Below, in pieces: positions 14,243 through 20,886 of a DNA stretch of 22,168 nucleotides. Within the stretch, counting starts at the first letter, position 1, and each line of letters begins with the position of its first letter. The translations under genes were made by a program, and so were the position numbers. This stretch comes from a virus. A model generated the notes under the pieces. The model was not told where the DNA came from, searched no databases, and saw only the letters and a list, made by a program, of their open reading frames with translations. The stretch lies in the IMG/VR virus record IMGVR_UViG_3300031566_003789, positions 1-22,168 of that record; one strand, written 5' to 3'.

Positions 14243-14259
14243 GTGTTTTATCGCTCATT

Positions 14260-14487
14260 TTATTGGTTAATAATCCGTTCATTTAATTTCCTCCACGTTC
14301 TCCTTAATCTCCCCGCCAAAATATTGATCACACGCTTTTTATCTTCGCTAAATTCCCTGTACTCCTTTAATACACCCAATCCGTGGCTCGGCCTGTCATC
14401 ATATCCCATGTAATCGCTGAAATGCCAGAGTATGTGTTCAAGATATTTCAGCTCCTCTTCTGTTAATGTTATCCGGGTCTTTTTCAT
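14260..14487 (-). CDS. Small charged helical protein
   Basis: 75 residues: MKKTRITLTEEELKYLEHIL, then HFSDYMGYDDRPSHGLGVL, then a basic helix (KKRVINILAGRLRRTWRKLNERI). The TEEEL opening followed by helices is typical of small phage regulators, but no domain is recognised. The ATG lies 10 bases after the stop of the 56-residue gene. It is the last gene before the first GGCNN array in transcription order. Confidence 0.65.
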   Translation of the reverse strand: MKKTRITLTEEELKYLEHILWHFSDYMGYDDRPSHGLGVLKEYREFSEDKKRVINILAGRLRRTWRKLNERIINQ

Positions 14488-14497
14488 TGCTTATCAG

Positions 14498-14668
14498 TTA
14501 ATTTATTGCCCATTTTGCAATTTTGTAAATAAATACACTAAATTTTCTGTATTTAGGTGTACCAAATTTACATTTCGGATCAATTAATTTTTCAACATTA
14601 TACAATGGTTTAAATACCAACCATCTTATTAAAAATTTTTTTATACGTATAATTATAAATGTTTTCAT
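14498..14668 (-). CDS. Small basic membrane-associated protein
   Basis: 56 residues (MKTFIIIRIKKFLIRWLVFKPL...). It has a hydrophobic, strongly basic first 20 residues (an amphipathic or membrane-associated helix), a central LIDPKCKFGTP and an aromatic basic end (FSVFIYKIAKWAIN). Its ATG overlaps the stop of the upstream gene as ATGA, which supports real translation. No family is recognised. Confidence 0.6.
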   Translation of the reverse strand: MKTFIIIRIKKFLIRWLVFKPLYNVEKLIDPKCKFGTPKYRKFSVFIYKIAKWAIN

Positions 14669-14907
14669 AATCCATTCCTCTTTTTTATTTCAATTATTGC
14701 TTTTTTAAAACCATCAATATAACCATCAACCCAATCACAATTTACACTATCTCCACACATCATTCCAGATTGCATCTTCTTTATCTCATCCTCACTCGGC
14801 ACATCAAGAGGCAGTGCCATTATAGCATCGGCAATCTTCTCTAAATTATTCCATAAATAGGGTCTCAATATCTCAATTATAGCCTTGCGCCTTGCTTCTG
14901 TTTTCAT
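14665..14907 (-). CDS. Small unknown early protein
   Basis: 80 residues. It opens with a helix (RRKAIIEILRPYLWNNLEKIADAIMALP). The middle is DVPSEDEIKKMQSGMMCGD and the end is DWVDGYIDGFKKAIIEIKKRN. No domain is recognised. The leader AAATAACATG lacks a Shine-Dalgarno. It overlaps the next gene as ATGA and lies among other very small early genes. Confidence 0.65.
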   Translation of the reverse strand: MKTEARRKAIIEILRPYLWNNLEKIADAIMALPLDVPSEDEIKKMQSGMMCGDSVNCDWVDGYIDGFKKAIIEIKKRNGL

Positions 14908-14925
14908 GTTATTTGGTTTTATTGC

Positions 14926-15363
14926 TTATTGGTTAAATAGTTGAATAAGTTCGTTTTTATAAGTAATCATAAGTTGGATGAGTTTTTTATGGTTTTTTTT
15001 ATTATATAACCCATTTTGTATAACCTCTTCCCAAAACTCATCACTTTTCAATAAATTCAATCTTGTTATTTTCGCTTCCGGCTTCTGCTTTTTCTGCTTT
15101 TGGGCTGTCCACTGACTGCGCTCAAAACAATCTGGACAAACTGATACATCCAACATACAAAGGTTGTTTATAAACATCTTGCATCCATCACAAGTTTCGT
15201 GTTCTTCTTGCTCCATATTCGCTTTGAGGGCGGCAATATCTGATTCAAGTCTTTCTATTACTTCCAAAGTAAGGCTACTTACGGTTTTGCTTACAAATCC
15301 TATTTTTAGATTTAAAATCAGTCCTTCTAGCTTCTCGATGTACTGTTCTGTTAGTGTTTTCAT
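14926..15363 (-). CDS. Coiled-coil protein with zinc-ribbon Cys motif
   Basis: 145 residues. The first 50 form a likely coiled coil (EQYIEKLEGLILNLKIG, LTLEVIERLESDIAALKANMEQ). Then comes CDGCKMF, C about 10 on, and CPDCFER, giving two CxxC knuckles able to hold zinc. The C-terminal half is a basic linker (QKQKKQKPEAK) and helices. Metal binding is inferred from Cys spacing. The start overlaps the previous stop as ATGA. Confidence 0.65.
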   Translation of the reverse strand: MKTLTEQYIEKLEGLILNLKIGFVSKTVSSLTLEVIERLESDIAALKANMEQEEHETCDGCKMFINNLCMLDVSVCPDCFERSQWTAQKQKKQKPEAKITRLNLLKSDEFWEEVIQNGLYNKKNHKKLIQLMITYKNELIQLFNQ

Positions 15364-15524
15364 TTGTCAATAATTATTTCAACCAAAGAAGGATTAAAAT
15401 CACCATATTCTGTGCAAACCATTGGTTGTCCTGCAACAATCGAAAATCCTTTAACTTTCGTTTGTAAACCAGCAATATCAATGATATCGTCCTTTTTAAT
15501 TTCATGCCCGTTTTTGTCTTTCAT
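15360..15524 (-). CDS. Small beta-rich protein
   Basis: 54 residues (MKDKNGHEIKKDDIIDIAGL...), ending in FNPSLVEIIIDK. The KDDIIDI...TKVKGF pattern suggests a small SH3-like or KOW-like barrel common in phages. Both ends overlap the neighbouring genes as ATGA, so translation is well supported even though it is too short for most gene-size cut-offs. Function is unknown. Confidence 0.65.
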   Translation of the reverse strand: MKDKNGHEIKKDDIIDIAGLQTKVKGFSIVAGQPMVCTEYGDFNPSLVEIIIDK

Positions 15525-15805
15525 TTGTCAATGTTTTGTTTCCAATATTCGTAAAGTTCAACAAGAGTTAAAGGCTTCCAATAAAATTCCTCATATTTTT
15601 TTATCTCTTTTTTCATTTCCCCAATTGAATTATCATAATAATCCGTTAATTGAATATCTACATGAGGCTCATAAAGCATCCATTCCACAAACTCTTTTGG
15701 ATAGCAGATTGATTCTATTTCGGTGGCAACTTGTTGTTTAATTTTCCATGGCATATCTACAAGCCACTCGTGATTACAAAGTATTTCAATGATTTTGTCT
15801 TTCAT
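15521..15805 (-). CDS. Small unknown early protein
   Basis: 94 residues from the ATG at 15805 (MKDKIIEILCNHEWLVDMPW...). This lies one base after the upstream stop; a longer frame from 15841 would run into that gene. Features are a helical start, YPKEFVEWMLY, VDIQLTDYYDNSIGEM and an aromatic C-terminal helix (VELYEYWKQNI). Its first four residues repeat those of the next gene (MKDK). No family is recognised. Confidence 0.65.
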   Translation of the reverse strand: MKDKIIEILCNHEWLVDMPWKIKQQVATEIESICYPKEFVEWMLYEPHVDIQLTDYYDNSIGEMKKEIKKYEEFYWKPLTLVELYEYWKQNIDK

Positions 15806-15806
15806 A

Positions 15807-16034
15807 TTATTCGGTTTTAAATTCAAACTCCTGTTTATCAAATTCCCTTATTCTGCTCTTTGTCACAAGATATTCCATATCGTCATTATCCCTGAAAAGA
15901 ATGTTCTTATCATCTACATCTATAATAGTGCCCCTCATAATAAATCCTGTCGTTATATAGAAATCTCCTGGTATCGGATATTTACGCTTTTTCTTAATTG
16001 TGAATGATATTTCACCGTAATCACCAACGTTCAT
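15807..16034 (-). CDS. Small beta-barrel-like protein
   Basis: 75 residues, mainly alternating strand-like segments: YGEISFTIKKK, GFIMRGTIIDVDDKNILFRD, MEYLVTKSRI. The pattern fits a short SH3-like barrel. Its ATG overlaps the stop of the 46-residue membrane protein (ATGA). Unknown function. Confidence 0.65.
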   Translation of the reverse strand: MNVGDYGEISFTIKKKRKYPIPGDFYITTGFIMRGTIIDVDDKNILFRDNDDMEYLVTKSRIREFDKQEFEFKTE

Positions 16035-16171
16035 AACCCACTTTTAATAAGTAAGCTGATACCCCATGCAGCCAATGTCAGCACTATTAATATCACCCAA
16101 CCCGCCAGTAGTAAAACACAACCGGCAAAACCATCGTAATTAGTGTCTTTTCTCCAATCGTATGTTTTCAT
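16031..16171 (-). CDS. Small single-pass membrane protein
   Basis: 46 residues: a polar start (MKTYDWRKDTNYDG), one long hydrophobic segment (about 15-41, from FAGCVLLLAGWVILIVLTLAA) and a short basic end. The start is 2 bases after the upstream stop, and the end overlaps the next ATG as ATGA. Topology is likely N-out or N-in with one helix. Function is unknown. Confidence 0.65.
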   Translation of the reverse strand: MKTYDWRKDTNYDGFAGCVLLLAGWVILIVLTLAAWGISLLIKSGL

Positions 16172-16173
16172 GA

Positions 16174-16440
16174 TTATTCTTCTCCCGGTTTAATAATGGT
16201 TCTTTCTTTCATAAGCTGGTTCAATACTTCCAAAACATCGGCAAGACAGCTATTGTTCCATACTGTATCATAATCAAAACGTTCAGGGGAAAAGCAATAC
16301 TGTCTCCATGCCGAATACCATTCAATAAGTCCAATCATTTTACCACTTGCTTTATTAACAATATGGACTATTTTTGTTTTTCTACCCTTATGTTCATGAG
16401 CTTCAAAAATCAGATATTTGTTTTCTTTAATTATTTTCAT
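16174..16440 (-). CDS. Conserved small phage protein (GxIxWYxxWRQYCF type)
   Basis: 88 residues. Strands (YLIFEAHEHK, TKIVHIVNK) precede MIGLIEWYSAWRQYCFSPER, then TVWNNSCLADVLEVL. The 'G-x-I-x-WY-x-x-WRQYCF-x-P ... N-x-x-CL' pattern recurs in many phage small proteins in my memory, with no assigned function. It starts 4 bases inside the end of the DnaA-like gene. Confidence 0.7.
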   Translation of the reverse strand: MKIIKENKYLIFEAHEHKGRKTKIVHIVNKASGKMIGLIEWYSAWRQYCFSPERFDYDTVWNNSCLADVLEVLNQLMKERTIIKPGEE

Positions 16441-16820
16441 ATCGCAATAGAATTTAATTGTTGAGTTATCTCGCCTACCTCTCTCTTTAGTCTTGCAATA
16501 AGATTTGAGAGATGGTCGGTTTCCTTATACATAACACCCTCTTTGATAATATCATAATATCTATCAATTTTTTCTCTAAACTCTTTGTTTGTGTCATAAA
16601 AGTTTTGTATAGATTTGCGTGAATTAAAAGCTGAAGAATGGGTTTTACCATAATATTCAGCCGCAGCTGTTTGTGAATTTTCAAATAACATAGCAAAATA
16701 CATCACCAGCTGGCGAGGAAAACAAACTTCCCAATATCGCCGGTTAATCTGTAAAATATCTGGAGTTATCTTTTCTTCCGCACAAACCACCGTCTCGATG
16801 TATTCAATACTCCTTTTCAT
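16437..16820 (-). CDS. DnaA domain IV-like DNA-binding protein
   Basis: 127 residues. The region about 28-80 (RRYWEVCFPRQLVMYFAMLF, then SQTAAAEYYGKTHSSAFNSRKSIQNF) follows the C-terminal DNA-binding domain of DnaA: R-x-x-RQ-x-x-MY-x-A, a helix, then the 'G-x-x-H-S/T-x' recognition helix. No AAA+ ATPase part is present. Known stand-alone copies may bind DnaA-box-like sites or recruit host replication factors. The gene sits directly after a DNA methylase gene, so adenine methylation at the origin could be relevant (inference). The C-terminal third is a coiled coil. Confidence 0.75.
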   Translation of the reverse strand: MKRSIEYIETVVCAEEKITPDILQINRRYWEVCFPRQLVMYFAMLFENSQTAAAEYYGKTHSSAFNSRKSIQNFYDTNKEFREKIDRYYDIIKEGVMYKETDHLSNLIARLKREVGEITQQLNSIAI

Positions 16821-16832
16821 GTCTATTGGTTT

Positions 16833-17462
16833 TTAAAATAATTTTTGTTGCATTTTATGAATCTCAAACCGCCGCAATGCTGCATCGTAATAATCCTTGT
16901 CAATTTCACATCCGATAAAGTCACAACCAAAATCATATGCTGCTATTGCTGAACTACCAGAACCCAGATGAGTGTCAATAATCTTAAATTCAGTTTTGGC
17001 ATAGTTCCTGAGAAGCCATTTATATAAATCTTTCGGCCGTTGACATGGATGAATATTGGTTATGCCTGTTTCATTTCCCTTGCGTCCTCCAGACCATTGG
17101 ATAAAAATCTTTCGCATTGGTATTTTAAATGAAGTCCAAGCCAATTCACATTCGGAGGTATTCATTTTTTCAACATCATTCCCCTTGTCCCAAATAATCC
17201 AGCTATTAGTTATTGGCAAATAATGACAGAAATAATTTCCACCCCAAATAATTTGATTTTTACTTATTCTAAATAATTCAACAAAATATTGTTTATCTGG
17301 TATTTTTTGATTCCATCCCTTTTTGCCATAATGTTGGGTATGTTTCTGTTTCATCCAATAATCACCAATCCCATATTGAGGGTCAACAATAGCCAAATCA
17401 AAGTACTTATCTGGTACTGTCGCCATATATTCCATGCAGTCGATATTTAAAAGCTCAATCAT
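16833..17462 (-). CDS. DNA methylase, N6/N4 type (copy 2, DPQY variant)
   Basis: 209 residues from the ATG at 17462, which overlaps the previous stop (ATGA); a frame from 17495 adds only an unlikely leader. Layout is as in copy 1: the motif IV region at the start (AIVDPQYGIG) and a late SAM motif (IIDTHLGSGSSAIAAYDFG, EIDKDYYDAA). The catalytic DPPY is changed to DPQY (codon CAA instead of a CCN proline codon), which may weaken or alter catalysis. The central segment, with KHTQHYGKKGWNQKIPDKQY, differs strongly from copy 1 and probably carries a different target specificity. No partner endonuclease is seen. Confidence 0.88.
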   Translation of the reverse strand: MIELLNIDCMEYMATVPDKYFDLAIVDPQYGIGDYWMKQKHTQHYGKKGWNQKIPDKQYFVELFRISKNQIIWGGNYFCHYLPITNSWIIWDKGNDVEKMNTSECELAWTSFKIPMRKIFIQWSGGRKGNETGITNIHPCQRPKDLYKWLLRNYAKTEFKIIDTHLGSGSSAIAAYDFGCDFIGCEIDKDYYDAALRRFEIHKMQQKLF

Positions 17463-17989
17463 TTTTCTATTCCAAATTCTTGTGGTGTAGGCCAATGCCC
17501 GTTACCTATCCTAACTGCTAATTCTTTCAAGGGAACCTTATCCCAATTATCACCAGTCAGCCCCCAATCTATCTTCTTGCAAATAGCCTTACCAAGTGGA
17601 CACCTTTCCAGATCCTTGAAATGTAATGTGTCACCTGACAACCTGGCTGCCCTGTCGTCATGCTCAAGTTTATGCCTGTAATCCAGTGTAACTTCAGAAA
17701 CCCAATCGTAAATATTGCGTGGGTTAAGAGTTACCTTTTCATTCTTCAACTTACCCAGCGATCCACGTATAAAAGCCGAAGCGATAACCGATAATGGAGC
17801 AAACGAAAACTCCGGCAGCTGTATGTTCTCTATCACTCTGTCAACTTCTACCCTCTCCACTTTGGCTCCCATATTCAAAGCAGCGTGTTCAATAAAATCA
17901 CTGATAAAAATTTTAAAATTCTCAGTAGGTATGTCCTTTACTGCATAGGAAGCATATACCTGGTATTTTTCATTCTTAAGCATATCCAT
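17459..17989 (-). CDS. Unknown replication-module protein
   Basis: About 176 residues from the ATG at 17989 (MDMLKNEKYQVYASYAV...). An in-frame ATG at 18025 would add 12 residues and a 50-base overlap with the upstream gene, while one at 17983 would shorten it by two residues; 17989 is a compromise. A central segment (SVIASAFIRGSLGKLKNEKV, then NPRNIYDWVSEVTLDYR) resembles helical proteins found beside DUF6291 proteins in Bacteroidetes phages, possibly helicase-loader-like. A late CPLGKAICKKIDWG may bind metal weakly. I cannot name a function. Confidence 0.65.
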   Translation of the reverse strand: MDMLKNEKYQVYASYAVKDIPTENFKIFISDFIEHAALNMGAKVERVEVDRVIENIQLPEFSFAPLSVIASAFIRGSLGKLKNEKVTLNPRNIYDWVSEVTLDYRHKLEHDDRAARLSGDTLHFKDLERCPLGKAICKKIDWGLTGDNWDKVPLKELAVRIGNGHWPTPQEFGIEK

Positions 17990-18566
17990 CGACTCTTTTT
18001 TTATCTGGTTTAATCTTGTTATCATCCTTGAACCAGACAGCTTGCATCTTCTGCTTCCAGTTCCTTATCTTATTACCTTTGCTATCATGCCAGTCAGCTA
18101 TTGCATAATAGTTGTAAGCCTTGTCTGCTGCTTCAATAGAATATCCATTATCACCAAAGTATATTTCAACTTCTTCAAGTGAAGGTGCTATAAAAACATT
18201 TTGAGGTTTGCGCTTCTTATTATTTATCTTCTTATCTTTATCTCTATCTCTATCTCTATCTCTATCGGTATGTTTCGTATCGGGACGTATTCGGTCGTAT
18301 TCGGTCGTATCGTTTTTATTCCACCGTATATTTATATTGTCCCTGTTTTGCAGACAGATAGCCTCATATTTTTTCAAGTCTCTTTTTAAGGTTTGTTTTA
18401 TTGGCTCGAATAATAGGCCGGTAATTCTGTCCGGTGCCCCAGGATTAAGGTCATTTACATACCGGAAAAAATGTTTTATCAGCCTACCGGCCTCATCATC
18501 TTGCAGGGATTCAAAGGTGCTCATCCAATCCCTGTAAACAATGATTCTATTTTTATTCTCTGCCAT
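17976..18566 (-). CDS. DUF6291-like replication protein
   Basis: 196 residues. The first 75 match the DUF6291 pattern: YRDWMSTFESLQDDEAGRLI, KHFFRYVNDLNP, LLFEPIKQTLKRDLKKYEAI. Known copies lie in replication modules of Bacteroidetes phages. A low-complexity linker (TDRDRDRDRDKDKK) follows, then a helical C-terminal part (SLEEVEIYFGDNGYS, WKQKMQAVW) that may bind a partner, as in phage replication initiators. The linker is coded by a six-base tandem repeat and a ten-base repeat read across the frame. Exact role (initiator or helicase helper) is inferred. Confidence 0.8.
   Translation of the reverse strand: MAENKNRIIVYRDWMSTFESLQDDEAGRLIKHFFRYVNDLNPGAPDRITGLLFEPIKQTLKRDLKKYEAICLQNRDNINIRWNKNDTTEYDRIRPDTKHTDRDRDRDRDKDKKINNKKRKPQNVFIAPSLEEVEIYFGDNGYSIEAADKAYNYYAIADWHDSKGNKIRNWKQKMQAVWFKDDNKIKPDKKRVDGYA
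18243..18266. repeat. Six-base tandem repeat in the DUF6291 gene
   Basis: Four perfect TCTATC units (GATAGA in coding sense) code Asp-Arg pairs. Copy changes would keep the frame and only lengthen the linker. A nearby ten-base unit, TCGGTCGTAT, occurs twice at 18291-18310. It is not a multiple of three, so its loss or gain would shift the frame. Confidence 0.9.
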
Positions 18567-18684
18567 TTGCCATAAATTTTGCTATCTGCCATATATGCTT
18601 TTTGTTAATAGTATAATATTCAGCCCTATCAAGCCTTGTCCTCTTAATCCTGAAATACCACCGTATTATCTTAATGAATCTCAT
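18553..18684 (-). CDS. Small basic protein
   Basis: 43 residues, very basic and aromatic (MRFIKIIRWYFRIKRTRLDRA...). It overlaps the zinc-ribbon gene at its start (14 bases) and the DUF6291 gene at its end (14 bases). The overlaps and lack of any other content in this gap support translation. Possible nucleic-acid binding, unproven. Confidence 0.45.
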   Translation of the reverse strand: MRFIKIIRWYFRIKRTRLDRAEYYTINKKHIWQIAKFMANGRE

Positions 18685-18862
18685 TTGCCATTAATTCCTC
18701 TACTCCAACAAAGAACTCGTATCCACAGTCGCAGACATAGTGCCCCGGCTCTGGTCGTTCATCTTTATAGTCATGCCACAATCCTGTTTCATACCAGCCG
18801 TCATCGTCTCGAAACCAGGTAACCCGTTTTAGAATAGTGCTTCCGCATTCAGGACATTTCAT
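18671..18862 (-). CDS. Small zinc-ribbon protein
   Basis: 63 residues with CPEC near the start (residues 3-6) and CDCG near residue 44. These two Cys pairs should hold one zinc. Between them lies an acidic, aromatic loop (WFRDDDGWYETGLWHDYKDE). The ATG lies inside the 3' end of the cytosine methylase gene. Likely a small nucleic-acid or protein adaptor; function unknown. Confidence 0.65.
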   Translation of the reverse strand: MKCPECGSTILKRVTWFRDDDGWYETGLWHDYKDERPEPGHYVCDCGYEFFVGVEELMANEIH

Positions 18863-19874
18863 AATATTTCTGTATTACTTTGAATAACTCAAAAGCGACT
18901 TGCGGGACAATGGCGTTTCCGAGCCCTTTAAGTCTGTCAACTCTGTTTTTGATTCCTGCTGCGACTCTTGGCACTCCGTTAGGTTCGTGTAACCAATAGG
19001 GTAGCCCATTAACCATTCGACCCAATTCGGATTTAAAGTCCCGCATTTCCCATTCTCTATTGCATCCCTTAGTGAATTTGTCATTGGATTGCGTCCCGTT
19101 ATTTCCATTGTTTCCAATTTCCTGCAACCCTTGTAATCTACTGTCGCTGGTGTCGGGAACATCTTTACCTGATTGCTTAATGTTAATGTTGTTTTCCCTG
19201 CCAACACGCTTGGAGCCAGACAATGATTGTGTGTCCCGTCTGCACCCATCGGAGTACGCCACAATCCATATTCTGTCTCGTCTATGCCACGCTCCGATGG
19301 CACAAGCTGGAATAATAAATTGTTCTGTCGTGTAGCCTTCATTCGCCAGGTCAGAGAGTATCCCGTCAAGTGTTTTGCCATTCCCCATCGAGACGAGGCC
19401 AGCAACATTTTCGCCAACGACAAAGGACGGTTTAAGGATTCTGATAGTTGTAAGCATCGAAGGCCAGAGGTAACGGCTGTCGTCAACTCCTTTTCGTTTT
19501 CCAGCATGGGAAAAAGGCTGGCAGGGGAAGCCTCCGGTGAGGATGTCGATTTGTCCGAGATTGATTCTTTTGTCCTTTCCCTGTGTAATATTTCTGATAT
19601 TAAATTCGTCCCCCCTAATTTCTTTTGGTATCTTTTTTCCGATAGTTGTCCTCTTGCTGAATCCATCGCCTGTGGTGTTGGTAATAATTTCCCCATTCTG
19701 TAACATTTTATTAAATTCAACAATATCTCCGAACCTCAAAGTGTCAGGGAAGTTCTTTGCAAGTATCTTCTGACACCACTTATCCCATTCAACCTGGAAT
19801 ACATTCTCCCAACCCATCCATTGAGCAGCCAAGTCAAAACCTCCGATTCCTGAAAATAAACTGCCATGTCTCAC
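18849..19874 (-). CDS. dcm: DNA cytosine-C5 methyltransferase
   Basis: 341 residues from a GTG start. Ordered C5 motifs: I, LFSGIGGFDLAAQ (6-18); IV, GGFPCQPFS with catalytic Cys118; VI, ENVAGL (155-160); VIII, RRDRIWIVAY (198-207); and X, GLGNAIVPQVAFELF near the end. Residues about 55-107 form an insertion between motifs II/III and IV. The target-recognition region (about 208-300) is low in hydrophobic residues (NNINIKQSGK, GNNGNNGTQSND), and both regions coincide with a long nested second frame. Probably an orphan phage methylase that guards DNA from host restriction; the target site is unknown. Confidence 0.92.
   Translation of the reverse strand: MRHGSLFSGIGGFDLAAQWMGWENVFQVEWDKWCQKILAKNFPDTLRFGDIVEFNKMLQNGEIITNTTGDGFSKRTTIGKKIPKEIRGDEFNIRNITQGKDKRINLGQIDILTGGFPCQPFSHAGKRKGVDDSRYLWPSMLTTIRILKPSFVVGENVAGLVSMGNGKTLDGILSDLANEGYTTEQFIIPACAIGAWHRRDRIWIVAYSDGCRRDTQSLSGSKRVGRENNINIKQSGKDVPDTSDSRLQGLQEIGNNGNNGTQSNDKFTKGCNREWEMRDFKSELGRMVNGLPYWLHEPNGVPRVAAGIKNRVDRLKGLGNAIVPQVAFELFKVIQKYYEMS
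18875..19696 (-). other. Long nested reading frame inside the cytosine methylase gene
   Basis: A 273-codon open frame in the same direction, shifted one base relative to the methylase, starting at ATG 19696 (or TTG 19723). It is protein-like: KLLPTPQAMDSARG at the start, SRWGMAKHLTGYSLTWRMKA, LLFQLVPSERG, MFPTPATVDYKG, and GTLNPNWVEWLMGYPIGYT near the end. LPTP-x-A-x-D and LNP-x-WVEW-x-MG-x-P patterns recur, in my memory, in proteins annotated beside phage cytosine methylases. It could be a true dual-coding gene, or a by-product of codon choice in conserved methylase motifs. A 158-codon plus-strand frame also overlaps, which warns about composition. Confidence 0.35.
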
Positions 19875-19877
19875 CGT

Positions 19878-20270
19878 TTAACAGAATTTTATTTGTTTAA
19901 CCTTCAAGGTGTATTCCTTAATCATTTCTTCCAGCTCCGTCCGGCTCCACTTGTGCCCGTTTTTCTTATACTCTTTAGCAAGATTTTCAAGTATCTCACA
20001 GTTCTCTTTACCTATCCTTCCCGGAAGATTGGCTGCATAATTCAGCAGATGCCTGTCGTCAAAAAGATTGCACCTGGCACATTCCCCGTGAACATTCAAC
20101 TCATTAAATCTGAGTCCGTCATAACCCTTTACTGAGTAGAAATGCCCGGCTTGAAGGGGCTTGTATTGCCCACAACTGATACATGGAGCATCTGCACTCT
20201 TGAGCCTGATATATTCGTTAAAGATGATTTGCAAAACTTTTTTAAGAGACGGAAGTGATTTAGCTTTCAT
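19878..20270 (-). CDS. ninG: NinG-like recombination protein
   Basis: 130 residues matching lambda NinG (Rap), a structure-specific nuclease that acts on recombination branches. CISCGQYKPLQAGHFYS and FNELNVHGECARCNLF give the two Cys pairs of the zinc fold, with the His of AGHF. LLNYAANLPGRIGKENCEIL is the helical tail. Length is shorter than lambda NinG (about 200) but typical for compact phage copies. The start overlaps the previous stop as TAATG. It forms a recombination set with NinB, SSB and the exonuclease. Confidence 0.88.
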   Translation of the reverse strand: MKAKSLPSLKKVLQIIFNEYIRLKSADAPCISCGQYKPLQAGHFYSVKGYDGLRFNELNVHGECARCNLFDDRHLLNYAANLPGRIGKENCEILENLAKEYKKNGHKWSRTELEEMIKEYTLKVKQIKFC

Positions 20271-20476
20271 TATTTGTCTCTTAAATTAGGATGCATATAT
20301 CTATCAATAGCTGAATTACCTTCACAGTAAACATCGGAATCGAAGTAGCTTTCTTTCATTAGAAAATCTGTGTAATTAGTTAATTCATCTTTTATTAATT
20401 CATTCATCAGTTTCTCCATTTCTGACATAGAGACTTTACCTCCAGTAAATAACAAAGCCAATCCTTTTGCTTTCAT
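20270..20476 (-). CDS. Small unknown protein between ninB and ninG
   Basis: 68 residues. MKAKGLALLFTGGK is followed by a helix (MSEMEKLMNELIKDELTNYTDFLM) and an acidic end (SYFDSDVYCEGNSAIDRY). It starts with the same MKAK as NinG, which may reflect duplicated start regions. ATGA overlap with ninB. No family is recognised. Confidence 0.6.
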   Translation of the reverse strand: MKAKGLALLFTGGKVSMSEMEKLMNELIKDELTNYTDFLMKESYFDSDVYCEGNSAIDRYMHPNLRDK

Positions 20477-20886
20477 AACTTATCTTTATAGAAATCATAA
20501 AATTCCTCCCATCGTAAATCATTAGGATCGGGCAGGGTAATTGCAAGTTCAGCAGATGCAAACTCCTGAATTTTATCCAAGTAGTATTTAAACATATTAC
20601 TTGTCAGGTCTTTTGTTGACCATCGTAAAAATGTTTCTTTTCCGAACAATATAGAATCTTTAGGTTCGAGGTATTTTTTCTTAAAATAATCATGCAAATC
20701 ATCCTTGTCATTGCCGGTCTCAAATGAAATACAGGTTAGCCAGAGCCAGTAAAGAGCATTCTGTGAAATAGTCCTTTTGATCCTTCGCTCAGTTATATCA
20801 ACCGTATAGACCTTTTTTAAGTCAAGTCTTTTGATATGAGCAATTACCATTTCCCGGTCAAGTTCCGTTAAAAGTTTACGTTTCAT
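20473..20886 (-). CDS. ninB: NinB-like recombination mediator
   Basis: 137 residues resembling NinB (lambda Orf), which helps load strand-annealing factors on SSB-coated DNA. RTISQNALYWLWLTCISFET, then DKDDLHDYFKKKYL is the family's best conserved stretch, and a DPNDLRWEEFYDFY acidic/aromatic end follows. Complete length. It lies directly after SSB and overlaps it as ATGA, the partner expected from its role. Confidence 0.85.
   Translation of the reverse strand: MKRKLLTELDREMVIAHIKRLDLKKVYTVDITERRIKRTISQNALYWLWLTCISFETGNDKDDLHDYFKKKYLEPKDSILFGKETFLRWSTKDLTSNMFKYYLDKIQEFASAELAITLPDPNDLRWEEFYDFYKDKL

Noticed and set aside
19227-19703. 158-codon plus-strand frame opposite the cytosine methylase
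   Set aside because: No domain and no plus-strand gene elsewhere; kept only as a caution that this region allows long open frames by composition.
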